From an uncultured Flavobacteriales bacterium (GTDB lineage: Bacteria > Bacteroidota > Bacteroidia > Flavobacteriales_D > Sanyastnellaceae), in the NCBI GenBank assembly GCA_937996585.1, contig CALKUW010000332.1, forward strand, positions 1-13,178: DNA of 13,178 nt, in the 5' to 3' direction. The notes below the pieces were generated by a model, which saw only the letters and a list, made by a program, of their open reading frames with translations, was not told the DNA's origin and ran no database searches. Position 1 is the stretch's first letter. The number at the start of each line of letters is the position of its first letter. Position numbers and translations under genes: made by a program. This document shows, in pieces, positions 1 to 7,031 of the stretch.

Positions 1-1
1 C

Positions 2-1717
2 TTCTCCCTGCGCGGCGCCAAGCCCTGGCTCTTCTTCTACGGCATGATCGGCCTGCTGATCTTCTCCCTCGTGTTGCTGGGCATCTTCCCGCCCAAGGTG
101 GAATTCTTCCCGCAAAACGAGCCGCAGTATGTCAATGTCTACATCGACATGCCCATCGGCACCGACATCACGGAGACCAACCGCGTCACGGAAGAGGTCG
201 AGCAGATGGTCATGACCGCCATCAACCGCCCCGAATTCCTCAGGACCAATGCGGACGACGAGCAGGAACAGTTCCTGACCAACTCCGTCATCGCCCAGGT
301 CGGTGCGGGCACCTCGGACCCCAACGAAGGCCCCCAGCTCGGCGCCACACCCCACAAGGGCCGCATCACCGTGAGCTTCGTCAAATTCCAGGACCGCAAC
401 GGATATCGGACCACCGATGTCCTCAACGCCATCCGCGAAGAGGTCAAGGGCTACCCGGACGCTGTCATCCGCGCCACGAAGAACTCGGATGGACCACCCC
501 AGGGACTGCCCATCAACATCGAGATCAACAGCGCCGACTACGAATCCGCCCTGGCCTATGCCGACGGCATGAAGCGGTTCATCGAATCCACGGACATCGA
601 AGGCATCGAGGGCCTCAAGCTCGACATCGAGAAATCGAAGCCGGAAATGCCCATCACCATCGACCGGGACAAGGCCCGCCGTTACGGACTCAGCACCCAG
701 CAGGTCGGATACGCCCTCCGCAGCGCCCTGTTCGGCCGCGAGGTCAGCCGTTACAAGGATGGCGAGGACGACTATCCGATCAACCTCCGTTTTGCGGACG
801 CGTACCGCAACAATGCGGACGCCCTGATGAACCAGAAGATCATCTTCCGCAGCGCGTCTGACGGGCAGATCAAGGAGGTCCCCATCTCGGCCGTGGCCTC
901 CGCAGGCCGTTCGACCACCTACAACGCCATCAAGCGCAAGGACCTCGACCGGACCGTGACCCTTTCATCCAATGTCCTCGAAGGCTACAACGCCAACGAG
1001 ATCGTAGAGGCCATCAAAGCCGAGCTCTCGGATTACCCCACGGAGACCGGCGTGGACTGGGAGTTCACCGGACAACAGGAGGAGCAGGAAAAGGAAATGG
1101 CCTTCCTGTCCCGGGCACTGGTCATCGCACTGTTCCTCATTTTCCTGATCATCGTCGCCCAGTTCAACAGCATCTCCACGCCGTTCATCATCGGCTTCAG
1201 CGTGCTGTTCTCGATGACGGGGGTCTTCCTCGGGCTCGTCATCTTCCGCCAGGATTTCGTCATCATCATGACCATGATCGGCATCATCTCCCTTGCCGGG
1301 GTGGTGGTGAACAATGCCATCGTACTGATCGACTACACCAACCTCCTGATCGACCGGCGCAAGGCGGAACTCGGCCTCGGTGAAGGCGACATGCTGCCCT
1401 TCCCGGAAGTCATTCCCCTGATCATCCAGGGCGGACGGACACGTCTCCGACCGGTGCTCCTGACCGCCATCACCACCGTACTCGGACTGCTGCCGCTCGC
1501 CATCGGCATCAACGTGGACTTCTTCAGCCTGTTGGCGGAGTTCGACGCCAAGATGTACATCGGGGGGGACAACAACATCTTCTGGAAGCCCATGAGCTGG
1601 GCCATCATCTACGGTCTGACCTTCGCCACGTTCCTGACGCTGGTCATCGTACCCATCATGATGTGGTACCTGACCCGGGCCAACTACAAGTGGGTCAAGC
1701 GCCTGCCCCTGAATTGA
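2..1717 (+). CDS. RND-family efflux transporter permease, C-terminal half (5' truncated by window edge)
   Basis: The reading frame is open from base 2, so the gene begins upstream; about 571 residues of a protein usually over 1000 long are visible. They match the second half of an AcrB/CusA-type proton-driven inner-membrane pump: a membrane segment at once (LFFYGMIGLLIFSLVLLGIF), a long periplasmic porter region, then a cluster of membrane helices starting near ALVIALFLIFLIIVAQF. The family signature GIISLAGVVVNNAIVLIDY lies between the helices, followed by LRPVLLTAITTVLGLLPLAI and a last helix ending near MMWYLTRANYKW. The N-terminal half, with the proton-relay aspartates, is outside the window, so the substrate class (drug, metal or other) cannot be decided. 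The stop lies 5 bases before the next gene, suggesting co-transcription. Family assignment is firm; substrate is unknown. Confidence 0.93.
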   Translation, partial: FSLRGAKPWLFFYGMIGLLIFSLVLLGIFPPKVEFFPQNEPQYVNVYIDMPIGTDITETNRVTEEVEQMVMTAINRPEFLRTNADDEQEQFLTNSVIAQVGAGTSDPNEGPQLGATPHKGRITVSFVKFQDRNGYRTTDVLNAIREEVKGYPDAVIRATKNSDGPPQGLPINIEINSADYESALAYADGMKRFIESTDIEGIEGLKLDIEKSKPEMPITIDRDKARRYGLSTQQVGYALRSALFGREVSRYKDGEDDYPINLRFADAYRNNADALMNQKIIFRSASDGQIKEVPISAVASAGRSTTYNAIKRKDLDRTVTLSSNVLEGYNANEIVEAIKAELSDYPTETGVDWEFTGQQEEQEKEMAFLSRALVIALFLIFLIIVAQFNSISTPFIIGFSVLFSMTGVFLGLVIFRQDFVIIMTMIGIISLAGVVVNNAIVLIDYTNLLIDRRKAELGLGEGDMLPFPEVIPLIIQGGRTRLRPVLLTAITTVLGLLPLAIGINVDFFSLLAEFDAKMYIGGDNNIFWKPMSWAIIYGLTFATFLTLVIVPIMMWYLTRANYKWVKRLPLN

Positions 1718-1722
1718 GGACC

Positions 1723-2766
1723 ATGGCCAACGGGAAGACCCTGCTGATCACCGGCATCACCGGCTTCCTGGGGGGCCACATGGCCCTCGAGGCCCTGCGC
1801 CGGGGATACCATGTCCGCGGCACGCTCAGGTCCATGGATCGGGCCGACCATGTGCGGAGCATCCTGAAGGCCAACCTCGACAAGGAAGCAACCGATGCCG
1901 TCGACCGGTTGAGCTTTCACGAAGCCGACCTGCTCGACCCGCGGGGTTGGGATGACGCCGCTGCCGGATGCGATGCCGTACTCCACGTCGCCTCGCCCTT
2001 TCCCCTCGCCCTGCCCAAGCACGAGGACGACCTCATCCAGCCGGCCCGCCAAGGGGTGCGCAACGTCTTCAATGCCGCCGTCAACCAAGGCGTCCATCGG
2101 TTCGTGCAGACGTCCTCCTCCGTGGCCATCATGTATGGCCATGGTCGGCAACGGGACCTGTTCGACGAAAAGGACTGGACCCGCCTCGACGGGCCGATGA
2201 TCTCGCCCTACATCAAAAGCAAGACATTGGCCGAGAAAGACTTGTGGGCCTTGGCCGAAGCCCATCCCATCATGAACGTTTCCGCGGTCAATCCCGGTTT
2301 CATCCTCGGCCCGATACTGGACCCCAAGGATCCCGGCTCCAGCTGCGATGTCGTGCTCAAAATGATGCGCGGCGAATACCCGGGGGTACCCAAACTCGGC
2401 TACCCCACCGTGGATGTGCGCGATGTCGTCGCCCTCCATTTCCACGTCCTTGAAGATGCGGAAGCCAAGGGTGAACGGTACGCCGCCATTGCGGAGACCA
2501 TTCCCTTCAAGGACCTGGCCAAGGCCATCAAGCAGGCCCTCCCCAAAAAGGCTCGCAAGGTTTCCGCACTCCAGCTGCCCAGTTGGTTCTTCCGGGTCTT
2601 TGCCCTGTTTGAATCCTCCGTCAAGGCCGTGGTTCCTGAACTCGGCTACATGCCCACCGTCCTTTCCGAAAAAGGACAGAACAGGTACCCTTGGAAACCG
2701 CGTTCCGCCGCTGATGCCGCCGTAGCCACCGCACAAAGTCTGGTCGAGCTCGGTTACATCCCCTGA
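1723..2766 (+). CDS. NAD(P)-dependent extended SDR reductase (dihydroflavonol/aldehyde-reductase-like)
   Basis: The 347-residue product looks like a cytosolic oxidoreductase of the extended short-chain dehydrogenase/reductase family. Near the N-terminus is the Rossmann glycine motif TGITGFLG (residues 10-17), then GTLRSMDR, where basic residues after the second strand suggest NADPH preference. The catalytic triad is visible: Ser in QTSSS (131-133) and Tyr163/Lys167 in SPYIKSK. DEKDW and NPGFILGP resemble the dihydroflavonol-4-reductase/aldehyde-reductase subgroup. ATG 1723 is chosen because it puts MANGKTLLITG directly before the glycine motif and has GAGGA just upstream; an upstream in-frame start at 1663 would overlap the RND gene by about 50 bases. 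Spacing of 5 bases behind the RND gene implies one operon. The true substrate is unknown; plant-type flavonoid chemistry should not be inferred. Confidence 0.88.
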   Translation: MANGKTLLITGITGFLGGHMALEALRRGYHVRGTLRSMDRADHVRSILKANLDKEATDAVDRLSFHEADLLDPRGWDDAAAGCDAVLHVASPFPLALPKHEDDLIQPARQGVRNVFNAAVNQGVHRFVQTSSSVAIMYGHGRQRDLFDEKDWTRLDGPMISPYIKSKTLAEKDLWALAEAHPIMNVSAVNPGFILGPILDPKDPGSSCDVVLKMMRGEYPGVPKLGYPTVDVRDVVALHFHVLEDAEAKGERYAAIAETIPFKDLAKAIKQALPKKARKVSALQLPSWFFRVFALFESSVKAVVPELGYMPTVLSEKGQNRYPWKPRSAADAAVATAQSLVELGYIP

Positions 2767-2783
2767 ATCCCTCGACTCCGTTC

Positions 2784-2793
2784 TACCTTCGCA
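2784..2793 (+). promoter_or_regulatory. Possible -7 element ahead of purF
   Basis: TACCTTCGCA lies 22 bases before the purF start and differs by one base from the Bacteroidota -7 consensus TAnnTTTG. The 49-base gap between the reductase gene and purF allows an independent promoter. No clear -33 TTG is seen at the expected distance, so this is only a candidate. Confidence 0.22.
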
Positions 2794-2815
2794 TTGCTTC
2801 TTCTGACCGGCCCCG

Positions 2816-4717
2816 ATGAGTGACAAGATTGAACACGAATGTGGCATCGCCCTGCTCCGGCTGAAGAAGCCCCTGCAGTATTACATCGACACTTACGGGA
2901 CGGCCTTCTATGGCCTGAACAAGATGTACCTGCTGATGGAGAAGCAGCGCAACCGGGGCCAGGACGGTGTAGGCCTGGCCAATGTGAAGCTCGATGTTCC
3001 CCCGGGACACCGCTATTTGAGCCGGTCGCGCTCGGTCGCAAACCAGCCCATCGAGGATCTGTTTGCCCAAGTCATGGGGCGCTTTGCGGACACCCGAGAA
3101 CACCACCCCGAAAAGCTCAAGGATGCCGAATGGCTGCAGAAGGAGTTCGCCTTTACCGGTGAAGTCTTCCTCGGCCACCTCCGCTACGGCACCTATGGCC
3201 GCAACACCATCGAACGGGTGCACCCCTTCCTGCGGCAGAACAATTGGCGCAGCCGAACCCTGGCATTGGCCGGCAACTTCAACCTGACCAACGTCGACGA
3301 GCTTTTCGACATTCTCGTAGAGCTCGGTCAGCACCCCAAGGAGAAGGCCGATACGGTCACCGTACTGGAAAAAGTGGGACACTTCCTCGATGAGGAGGTC
3401 GAAGCCTGCTTTCGCCGATTCAAGGATGAAGGCCATGAAAATGCGAACATCAGTGGCCTGATCGCCGACAACCTCAATGTGGGCCGCGTGCTCTCCCGCG
3501 CTTCGCAAACGTGGGACGGAGGCTACGTCATGGGCGGCATCATCGGTCACGGGGATGCCTTCATCGCCCGCGACCCCAATGGCATCCGCCCCTGCTTCTG
3601 GTACGAAGATGAGGAGGTCGTCGTGGCGGCATCAGAGCGTCCGGTCATCCAGACGGCATTCAACACGACGACAGCCGAGGTGCAGGAGCTCCAGCCTGGC
3701 GATGCGCTCATCATCACGCGAAACGGCGAAGCCAAGGTGGAAAGCGTCCGACCCGCCGGGGAGCGCACCCCATGCAGCTTCGAGCGCATCTACTTCTCAC
3801 GGGGCAACGACGCCGACATCTACAAGGAGCGGAAAGCCCTCGGTGAGTCCCTCGTTCCCAAGGTGCTGGAAGCCATCGAGCACGACATCGACAGCACGGT
3901 ATTCAGCTTCATTCCCAACACCGCTGAAACCTCCTACTACGGCCTGGTCGCTGGCATCGAAAGCCACCTCAACCAAAGCAAGATCGAACGCATTCTGGGG
4001 TTGGGCTCAGACCCCGATCCGACAGAAGTACGGGCCATCCTCGAGGAGCGGCCACGGGTGGAGAAGGTCGCCCTGAAGGATGCCAAGCTCCGCACCTTCA
4101 TCGCCGACGATGGCGCACGGGACGACCTCGTCGCCCACGCCTACGACATCACCTACAGCACCATCCGCAGGGATGTGGACCAACTCGTGGTCATCGACGA
4201 CAGCATCGTTCGGGGTACCACCTTGAAGCGGAGCATCCTGCGCATATTGGACCGCCTCGACCCCAAGCGCATCGTCGTGGTGAGCAGTGCCCCGCAGATC
4301 CGCTATCCGGATTGCTATGGCATCGACATGGCCAAGATGGGCGACTTCGTCGCGTTCCAGGCCGCCATCGCCCTGCACAAGGAAAAGGGCAACGACCCGC
4401 TCATCGAGTCCGTGTATGAAGCCTGCTTGCTGGAGTTGGAGAAACCCTACGACGAGCAGGAAAACAAGGTCAAGCCGATCTACGACAGCCTGACCGAAGA
4501 GGAGACAGCAGCCAAGATTTCCGAGCTCTTGACACCCAGCGACATGGGTGCCGAGGTCAAGATCATCTACCAGAGCGTCGCCGGCCTCCATGCGGCCATC
4601 CCCAAACACGGTGGTGACTGGTACTTCACGGGCAACTTCCCCACCCCGGGAGGCAACCGCGTCGCCAACCGGGCCTTCGTGTTCTGGAAGGAAGGGCGCA
4701 AGGCCCGCGCCTACTGA
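2816..4717 (+). CDS. purF: Amidophosphoribosyltransferase, long Bacteroidota-type form
   Basis: This enzyme makes 5-phosphoribosylamine from PRPP and glutamine, the first step of de novo purine synthesis, in the cytosol. The 633-residue product has the N-terminal glutamine-hydrolase (Ntn) domain with nucleophile Cys9 in HECGIA, implying removal of an eight-residue propeptide, then RGQDG (47-51), GHLRYGTYG (120-128) and ARDPNGIRP. The phosphoribosyltransferase domain carries the PRPP-binding motif VVIDDSIVRGTT (458-469). The C-terminus has DWYFTGNFPTPGGNR and ends KARAY, as I recall for the long PurF relatives of this phylum. Classical PurF is about 500 residues, so this is the longer, divergent form with extra material throughout. 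ATG 2816 places the cysteine correctly. It ends 21 bases from the convergent cysH. The family is secure; that it is the only PurF in the genome is not known. Confidence 0.93.
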   Translation: MSDKIEHECGIALLRLKKPLQYYIDTYGTAFYGLNKMYLLMEKQRNRGQDGVGLANVKLDVPPGHRYLSRSRSVANQPIEDLFAQVMGRFADTREHHPEKLKDAEWLQKEFAFTGEVFLGHLRYGTYGRNTIERVHPFLRQNNWRSRTLALAGNFNLTNVDELFDILVELGQHPKEKADTVTVLEKVGHFLDEEVEACFRRFKDEGHENANISGLIADNLNVGRVLSRASQTWDGGYVMGGIIGHGDAFIARDPNGIRPCFWYEDEEVVVAASERPVIQTAFNTTTAEVQELQPGDALIITRNGEAKVESVRPAGERTPCSFERIYFSRGNDADIYKERKALGESLVPKVLEAIEHDIDSTVFSFIPNTAETSYYGLVAGIESHLNQSKIERILGLGSDPDPTEVRAILEERPRVEKVALKDAKLRTFIADDGARDDLVAHAYDITYSTIRRDVDQLVVIDDSIVRGTTLKRSILRILDRLDPKRIVVVSSAPQIRYPDCYGIDMAKMGDFVAFQAAIALHKEKGNDPLIESVYEACLLELEKPYDEQENKVKPIYDSLTEEETAAKISELLTPSDMGAEVKIIYQSVAGLHAAIPKHGGDWYFTGNFPTPGGNRVANRAFVFWKEGRKARAY

Positions 4718-4738
4718 CGCGCCCCTGCTGGTCGTAGA

Positions 4739-5419
4739 TCATCCGCGGTGCAAACCGCACTCCTTGGAGGATTGCTCCCACCACCACCGGCCAGCCCGCA
4801 CATCTTCTCCGGGCAATACTGGCCGCGTGCAAGGCGCGCAACCAATGCTGGCATAACCCATATTGTACAAAGGGTTCACGGGGACTTCCGTGGCCAGGAC
4901 CGCGGCCTCCAATGCTGTATCACTCCAATCGAGCAACGGATGGTATTTGTTCAGGCCCCAATGCGCGTCCCACTCCACCTTGTCCATGCCGGACCGGTTG
5001 GCGCTGTGCGCCTTGCGCAACCCCGTCAACCACCAATCCTTCCCGGCGCAGGCCTTCTGCAATGGCCGAATCTTGCGCGCCGCACAGCATGCCTTTCGGG
5101 CATCGGCATCCACATAGATGTCGGAAAGCGCTCCCAGCTCCGCAACATCCGCCTCCTCCGGCTCCAACGACCGGATTCCGCAACCGAAATGCGCTTCCGT
5201 CTCCGTCCAGGTTTGCCGGGTGGCAGGAAAGAGACAACCGGTATCGAGGGAGACGATGTCCACGTCCACACCTGATTTCAAGGCAGCCCACGTGAGGAGC
5301 TGATCCTCCTTGCTGAAGGATGTCGTCAAGACGACGCTGCCTGGCTTTGCTTGACCCAATGTGGCCTGAAGATCCAACACAAGGGTGTCCAACGATGACA
5401 CGATTGAAGACGCAACCAT
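4739..5419 (-). CDS. cysH: Phosphoadenylyl/adenylyl-sulfate reductase, iron-sulfur (APS) type
   Basis: Reduces activated sulfate (APS, possibly also PAPS) to sulfite with thioredoxin, in assimilatory sulfur metabolism. The 226-residue protein shows the PP-loop-like nucleotide site TTSFSKEDQ (32-40) and LDTGCLFP (58-65). Cys111-Cys112 and Cys194-x2-Cys197 (GCAPCTRP) form the [4Fe-4S] ligand set that marks the APS-reductase branch. TGLRKAHSANRSG (132-144) is the substrate-binding arginine segment and the C-terminal KECGLH holds catalytic Cys221. All key residues are present. ATG 5419 is preferred; an in-frame TTG at 5437 would add six residues. The gene lies 37 bases after the Rrf2 regulator on the same strand, a classic regulator-target arrangement. 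No cysD, cysN, cysI or siroheme genes are in the window, so the rest of the pathway is elsewhere. Confidence 0.94.
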   Translation of the reverse strand: MVASSIVSSLDTLVLDLQATLGQAKPGSVVLTTSFSKEDQLLTWAALKSGVDVDIVSLDTGCLFPATRQTWTETEAHFGCGIRSLEPEEADVAELGALSDIYVDADARKACCAARKIRPLQKACAGKDWWLTGLRKAHSANRSGMDKVEWDAHWGLNKYHPLLDWSDTALEAAVLATEVPVNPLYNMGYASIGCAPCTRPVLPGEDVRAGRWWWEQSSKECGLHRG

Positions 5420-5428
5420 GCCCCGAAG

Positions 5429-5466
5429 ATAGTCCAATTCACACTATTCCCACCTTCTAAGTGGGA
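5429..5466 (-). promoter_or_regulatory. Dyad-containing rrf2-cysH spacer, candidate Rrf2 operator
   Basis: Two dyads lie between the rrf2 stop and the cysH start. One is TCCCAC (5448-5453) with GTGGGA (5461-5466), seven bases apart and overlapping the rrf2 stop codon. The other is ATAGT (5429-5433) with ACTAT (5443-5447), nine bases apart. Rrf2-family proteins bind inverted repeats of about this size, so local control of cysH is plausible. The first dyad could instead be a small intercistronic hairpin. Binding is inferred, not shown. Confidence 0.35.
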
Positions 5467-5891
5467 TAAGTGAGGTCTGCCAAGGTGCGGTGCTCCAAGA
5501 TGGCCAGTTGCGCATCCCGCACATCGGCCATCATCCGGTGCAACCCACAATCGTCCTCCGCACAGTCCTCACACCGCTCGTAATAATGCAGGCTGACGCA
5601 GGCCAAGGGCGCAATGGGTCCGTCCATCATGCGCAGCACCTTGGCCATGACAATCTGATCGGAGGGTTGGCTCAATGCATGCCCACCATGCGGTCCCCTG
5701 CGGCTCTTGATCACACCCCCCGACCGCAACTCCACGAGAATCTGCTCGAGGAATTTGATGCTCATCGGTGACGCCTCCGCAATCTCGCGGGCGCTCATCC
5801 ACTCGGGCAACTCTTCCTTGCCCGCCCGCTGCTGACGTCGGGCCAACACCGTCAAGGCCCGAAAAGCGTATTGTGCCTTCTTCGTCAGCAT
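5457..5891 (-). CDS. Rrf2-family transcriptional regulator with four-cysteine cluster
   Basis: A 144-residue cytosolic DNA-binding regulator of the IscR/CymR/NsrR family. It begins MLTKKAQYAFRAL, the usual Rrf2 N-terminus. A winged helix follows with MSAREIAEASPMSIKFLEQI as the helix-turn-helix region (about 32-51) and RRGPHGGHAL as the wing (64-73). The sensor segment holds Cys98, Cys107, Cys110 and Cys115 (C-x8-C-x2-C-x4-C), which differs from the three-cysteine spacing of E. coli IscR (Cys92, 98, 104) but could bind an iron-sulfur cluster or sense thiols. Its place directly before cysH suggests control of sulfate assimilation, as CymR does in Firmicutes; this is inference. The start is only 4 bases from the stop of the upstream T9SS gene, so the two are probably co-transcribed. 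The family is secure; the signal sensed is unknown. Confidence 0.92.
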   Translation of the reverse strand: MLTKKAQYAFRALTVLARRQQRAGKEELPEWMSAREIAEASPMSIKFLEQILVELRSGGVIKSRRGPHGGHALSQPSDQIVMAKVLRMMDGPIAPLACVSLHYYERCEDCAEDDCGLHRMMADVRDAQLAILEHRTLADLTYPT

Positions 5892-5895
5892 GCAG

Positions 5896-6900
5896 TCAAT
5901 GTACCACCAGCCTGTGAACCCGGCGCAATGCCCTGCCGTCCGCAGACTCCGCTACCAGCAAAACCAATCCGGCGGCCCAGTCAGCCGTTGACAGTGTCAA
6001 CTTGCCATCCCCCTCCACAACGCCTTGTGCCAGCACACGACCATCGGCGTCCAAGGCCCTCCACTTCCACCCATCCGGCAACGGCCATTCAACGGGAGCA
6101 CCAACCATCACAGGGTTCGGATAGGGCTCACTGAAATTGGCTTCCATCTCCTCACCTACGGTCAGAACACCATTGCCATACCAGGCCACATCGGACACCT
6201 CCAACAGCACGTTGTCACCGTTGTCTGTCACCACGAGATCCTCGTGCAGGAAGACGGCAAGGGTGGAGTCGGGGACGAAATACATGTGCTGCACCAGAGA
6301 CCAATTGGCCGTGTCGTCCTCATAAATCTCGGTGTATTGTTGCTCGTAGCGGCCGCGCAACACTTCGGGAAAGACGGTGCCGTCCGGCATGGTCAGCGAG
6401 CCCCACGCGTCCACCAGACTGGAAGCGCTTCCCTGCAATGAATAGGGCAACCCGAACAGCATCTGCTCGATGCCGAAATCGTCCGCCAACTCATCTCCCA
6501 ACGCCAGTGGGAAGGCCCATTGCACGAGGGGGTCGTCGAAAGAAAGGGTAATCCCCACCGTGGCATTCGCATTGCCGAGTACGGTGAATTGGCCATCGTC
6601 CATGGTCCAGAATGCAAGCTGCCCATTCTGGTCGTTCACCCATTCCGCACCATCAAAAAGGGCCGCAAAAGGAGAGGTCGCTGCAGGAGCCACTACGACA
6701 GAGGACAACACCGAGCCTGCCACACCACTGAAATCCCATTCCTGGGCCGCATCACCAGCGGGTGTCGGCTCAATGAAATCCGACGCGAGCACGTCTGCGG
6801 CGTAACCACCGCCGGGAGGAGGCGTCCATTCCAAGACGGGTTGGGCCATCAATGGCACACAACAGCCCAGCAGGAAAATGAGGGGGGAGGCCTGTTTCAT
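5896..6900 (-). CDS. Secreted protein with C-terminal T9SS type A sorting domain, function unknown
   Basis: The 334-residue product has an N-terminal signal peptide (a hydrophobic stretch in residues 5-19, probable cleavage after MAQ at residue 20). The C-terminal domain of about 77 residues opens with FSEPYPNPV (YPNP at 260-263) and runs through beta-strand patterns to the C-terminus, the usual form of a type A sorting domain for type IX secretion. The middle (about 22-250) is rich in Asp, Trp and Gly, resembles a beta-sandwich secreted protein, and shows no catalytic motif I recognise. An LLGC at residues 10-13 could be read as a lipobox, but the hydrophobic core before it is short and the T9SS domain argues for signal peptidase I. 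It lies 34 bases after the tRNA and 4 bases before rrf2, all on the same strand. Export route is well supported; role is unknown. Confidence 0.88.
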   Translation of the reverse strand: MKQASPLIFLLGCCVPLMAQPVLEWTPPPGGGYAADVLASDFIEPTPAGDAAQEWDFSGVAGSVLSSVVVAPAATSPFAALFDGAEWVNDQNGQLAFWTMDDGQFTVLGNANATVGITLSFDDPLVQWAFPLALGDELADDFGIEQMLFGLPYSLQGSASSLVDAWGSLTMPDGTVFPEVLRGRYEQQYTEIYEDDTANWSLVQHMYFVPDSTLAVFLHEDLVVTDNGDNVLLEVSDVAWYGNGVLTVGEEMEANFSEPYPNPVMVGAPVEWPLPDGWKWRALDADGRVLAQGVVEGDGKLTLSTADWAAGLVLLVAESADGRALRRVHRLVVH

Positions 6901-6934
6901 ATCGGGAATTTAACCGACATCAGGTCTGTAATTG

Positions 6935-7015
6935 TACCCGGAGTGGGAATCGAACCCACACTCCAAAGGAACGCGAGTTTGAGTCGCGCGCGTCTACCAA
7001 TTCCGCCATCCGGGC
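6935..7015 (-). tRNA. tRNA-Leu (anticodon CAA)
   Basis: The complement folds as a class II tRNA. The acceptor stem GCCCGGA/TCCGGGT closes with a G1-U72 wobble; the D arm is GCG...CGC with TTGGTAGA in the loop. The anticodon stem CGCGA/TCGCG frames the loop CTCAAAC, so the anticodon is CAA, reading UUG. A 12-base variable region can form TCC/GGA, and the T arm is GTGGG-TTCGATT-CCCAC. The discriminator is A and the 3' CCA is not encoded. The long variable arm fits leucine. It begins only 16 bases after the histidine kinase stop, so it may be cut from a longer transcript. Confidence 0.95.
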
Positions 7016-7031
7016 AAGGAGGACCGCGAAT

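Noticed and set aside
1684..2847. Long open frame of 387 codons on the - strand across the SDR gene.
   Set aside because: It lies opposite a gene with clear Rossmann and YxxxK motifs, its translation is Gly- and Val-rich without known motifs, and long antisense frames are common in GC-rich DNA.
4745..4769. GCGGT-GCAA-ACCGC and CTCC-TT-GGAG hairpins as a terminator between purF and cysH.
   Set aside because: Stems are only 4-5 base pairs, lie inside the end of cysH, and have no T tract on either strand.
5424..5431. TATCTTCG on the - strand as a cysH -7 promoter box.
   Set aside because: It is only 4 bases from the ATG, so transcription would start at or inside the codon, and no -33 partner is seen.
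5420..5437. TTG start adding six residues to CysH.
   Set aside because: ATG 5419 is a stronger start and the extension falls in the dyad-bearing spacer; it cannot be fully excluded.
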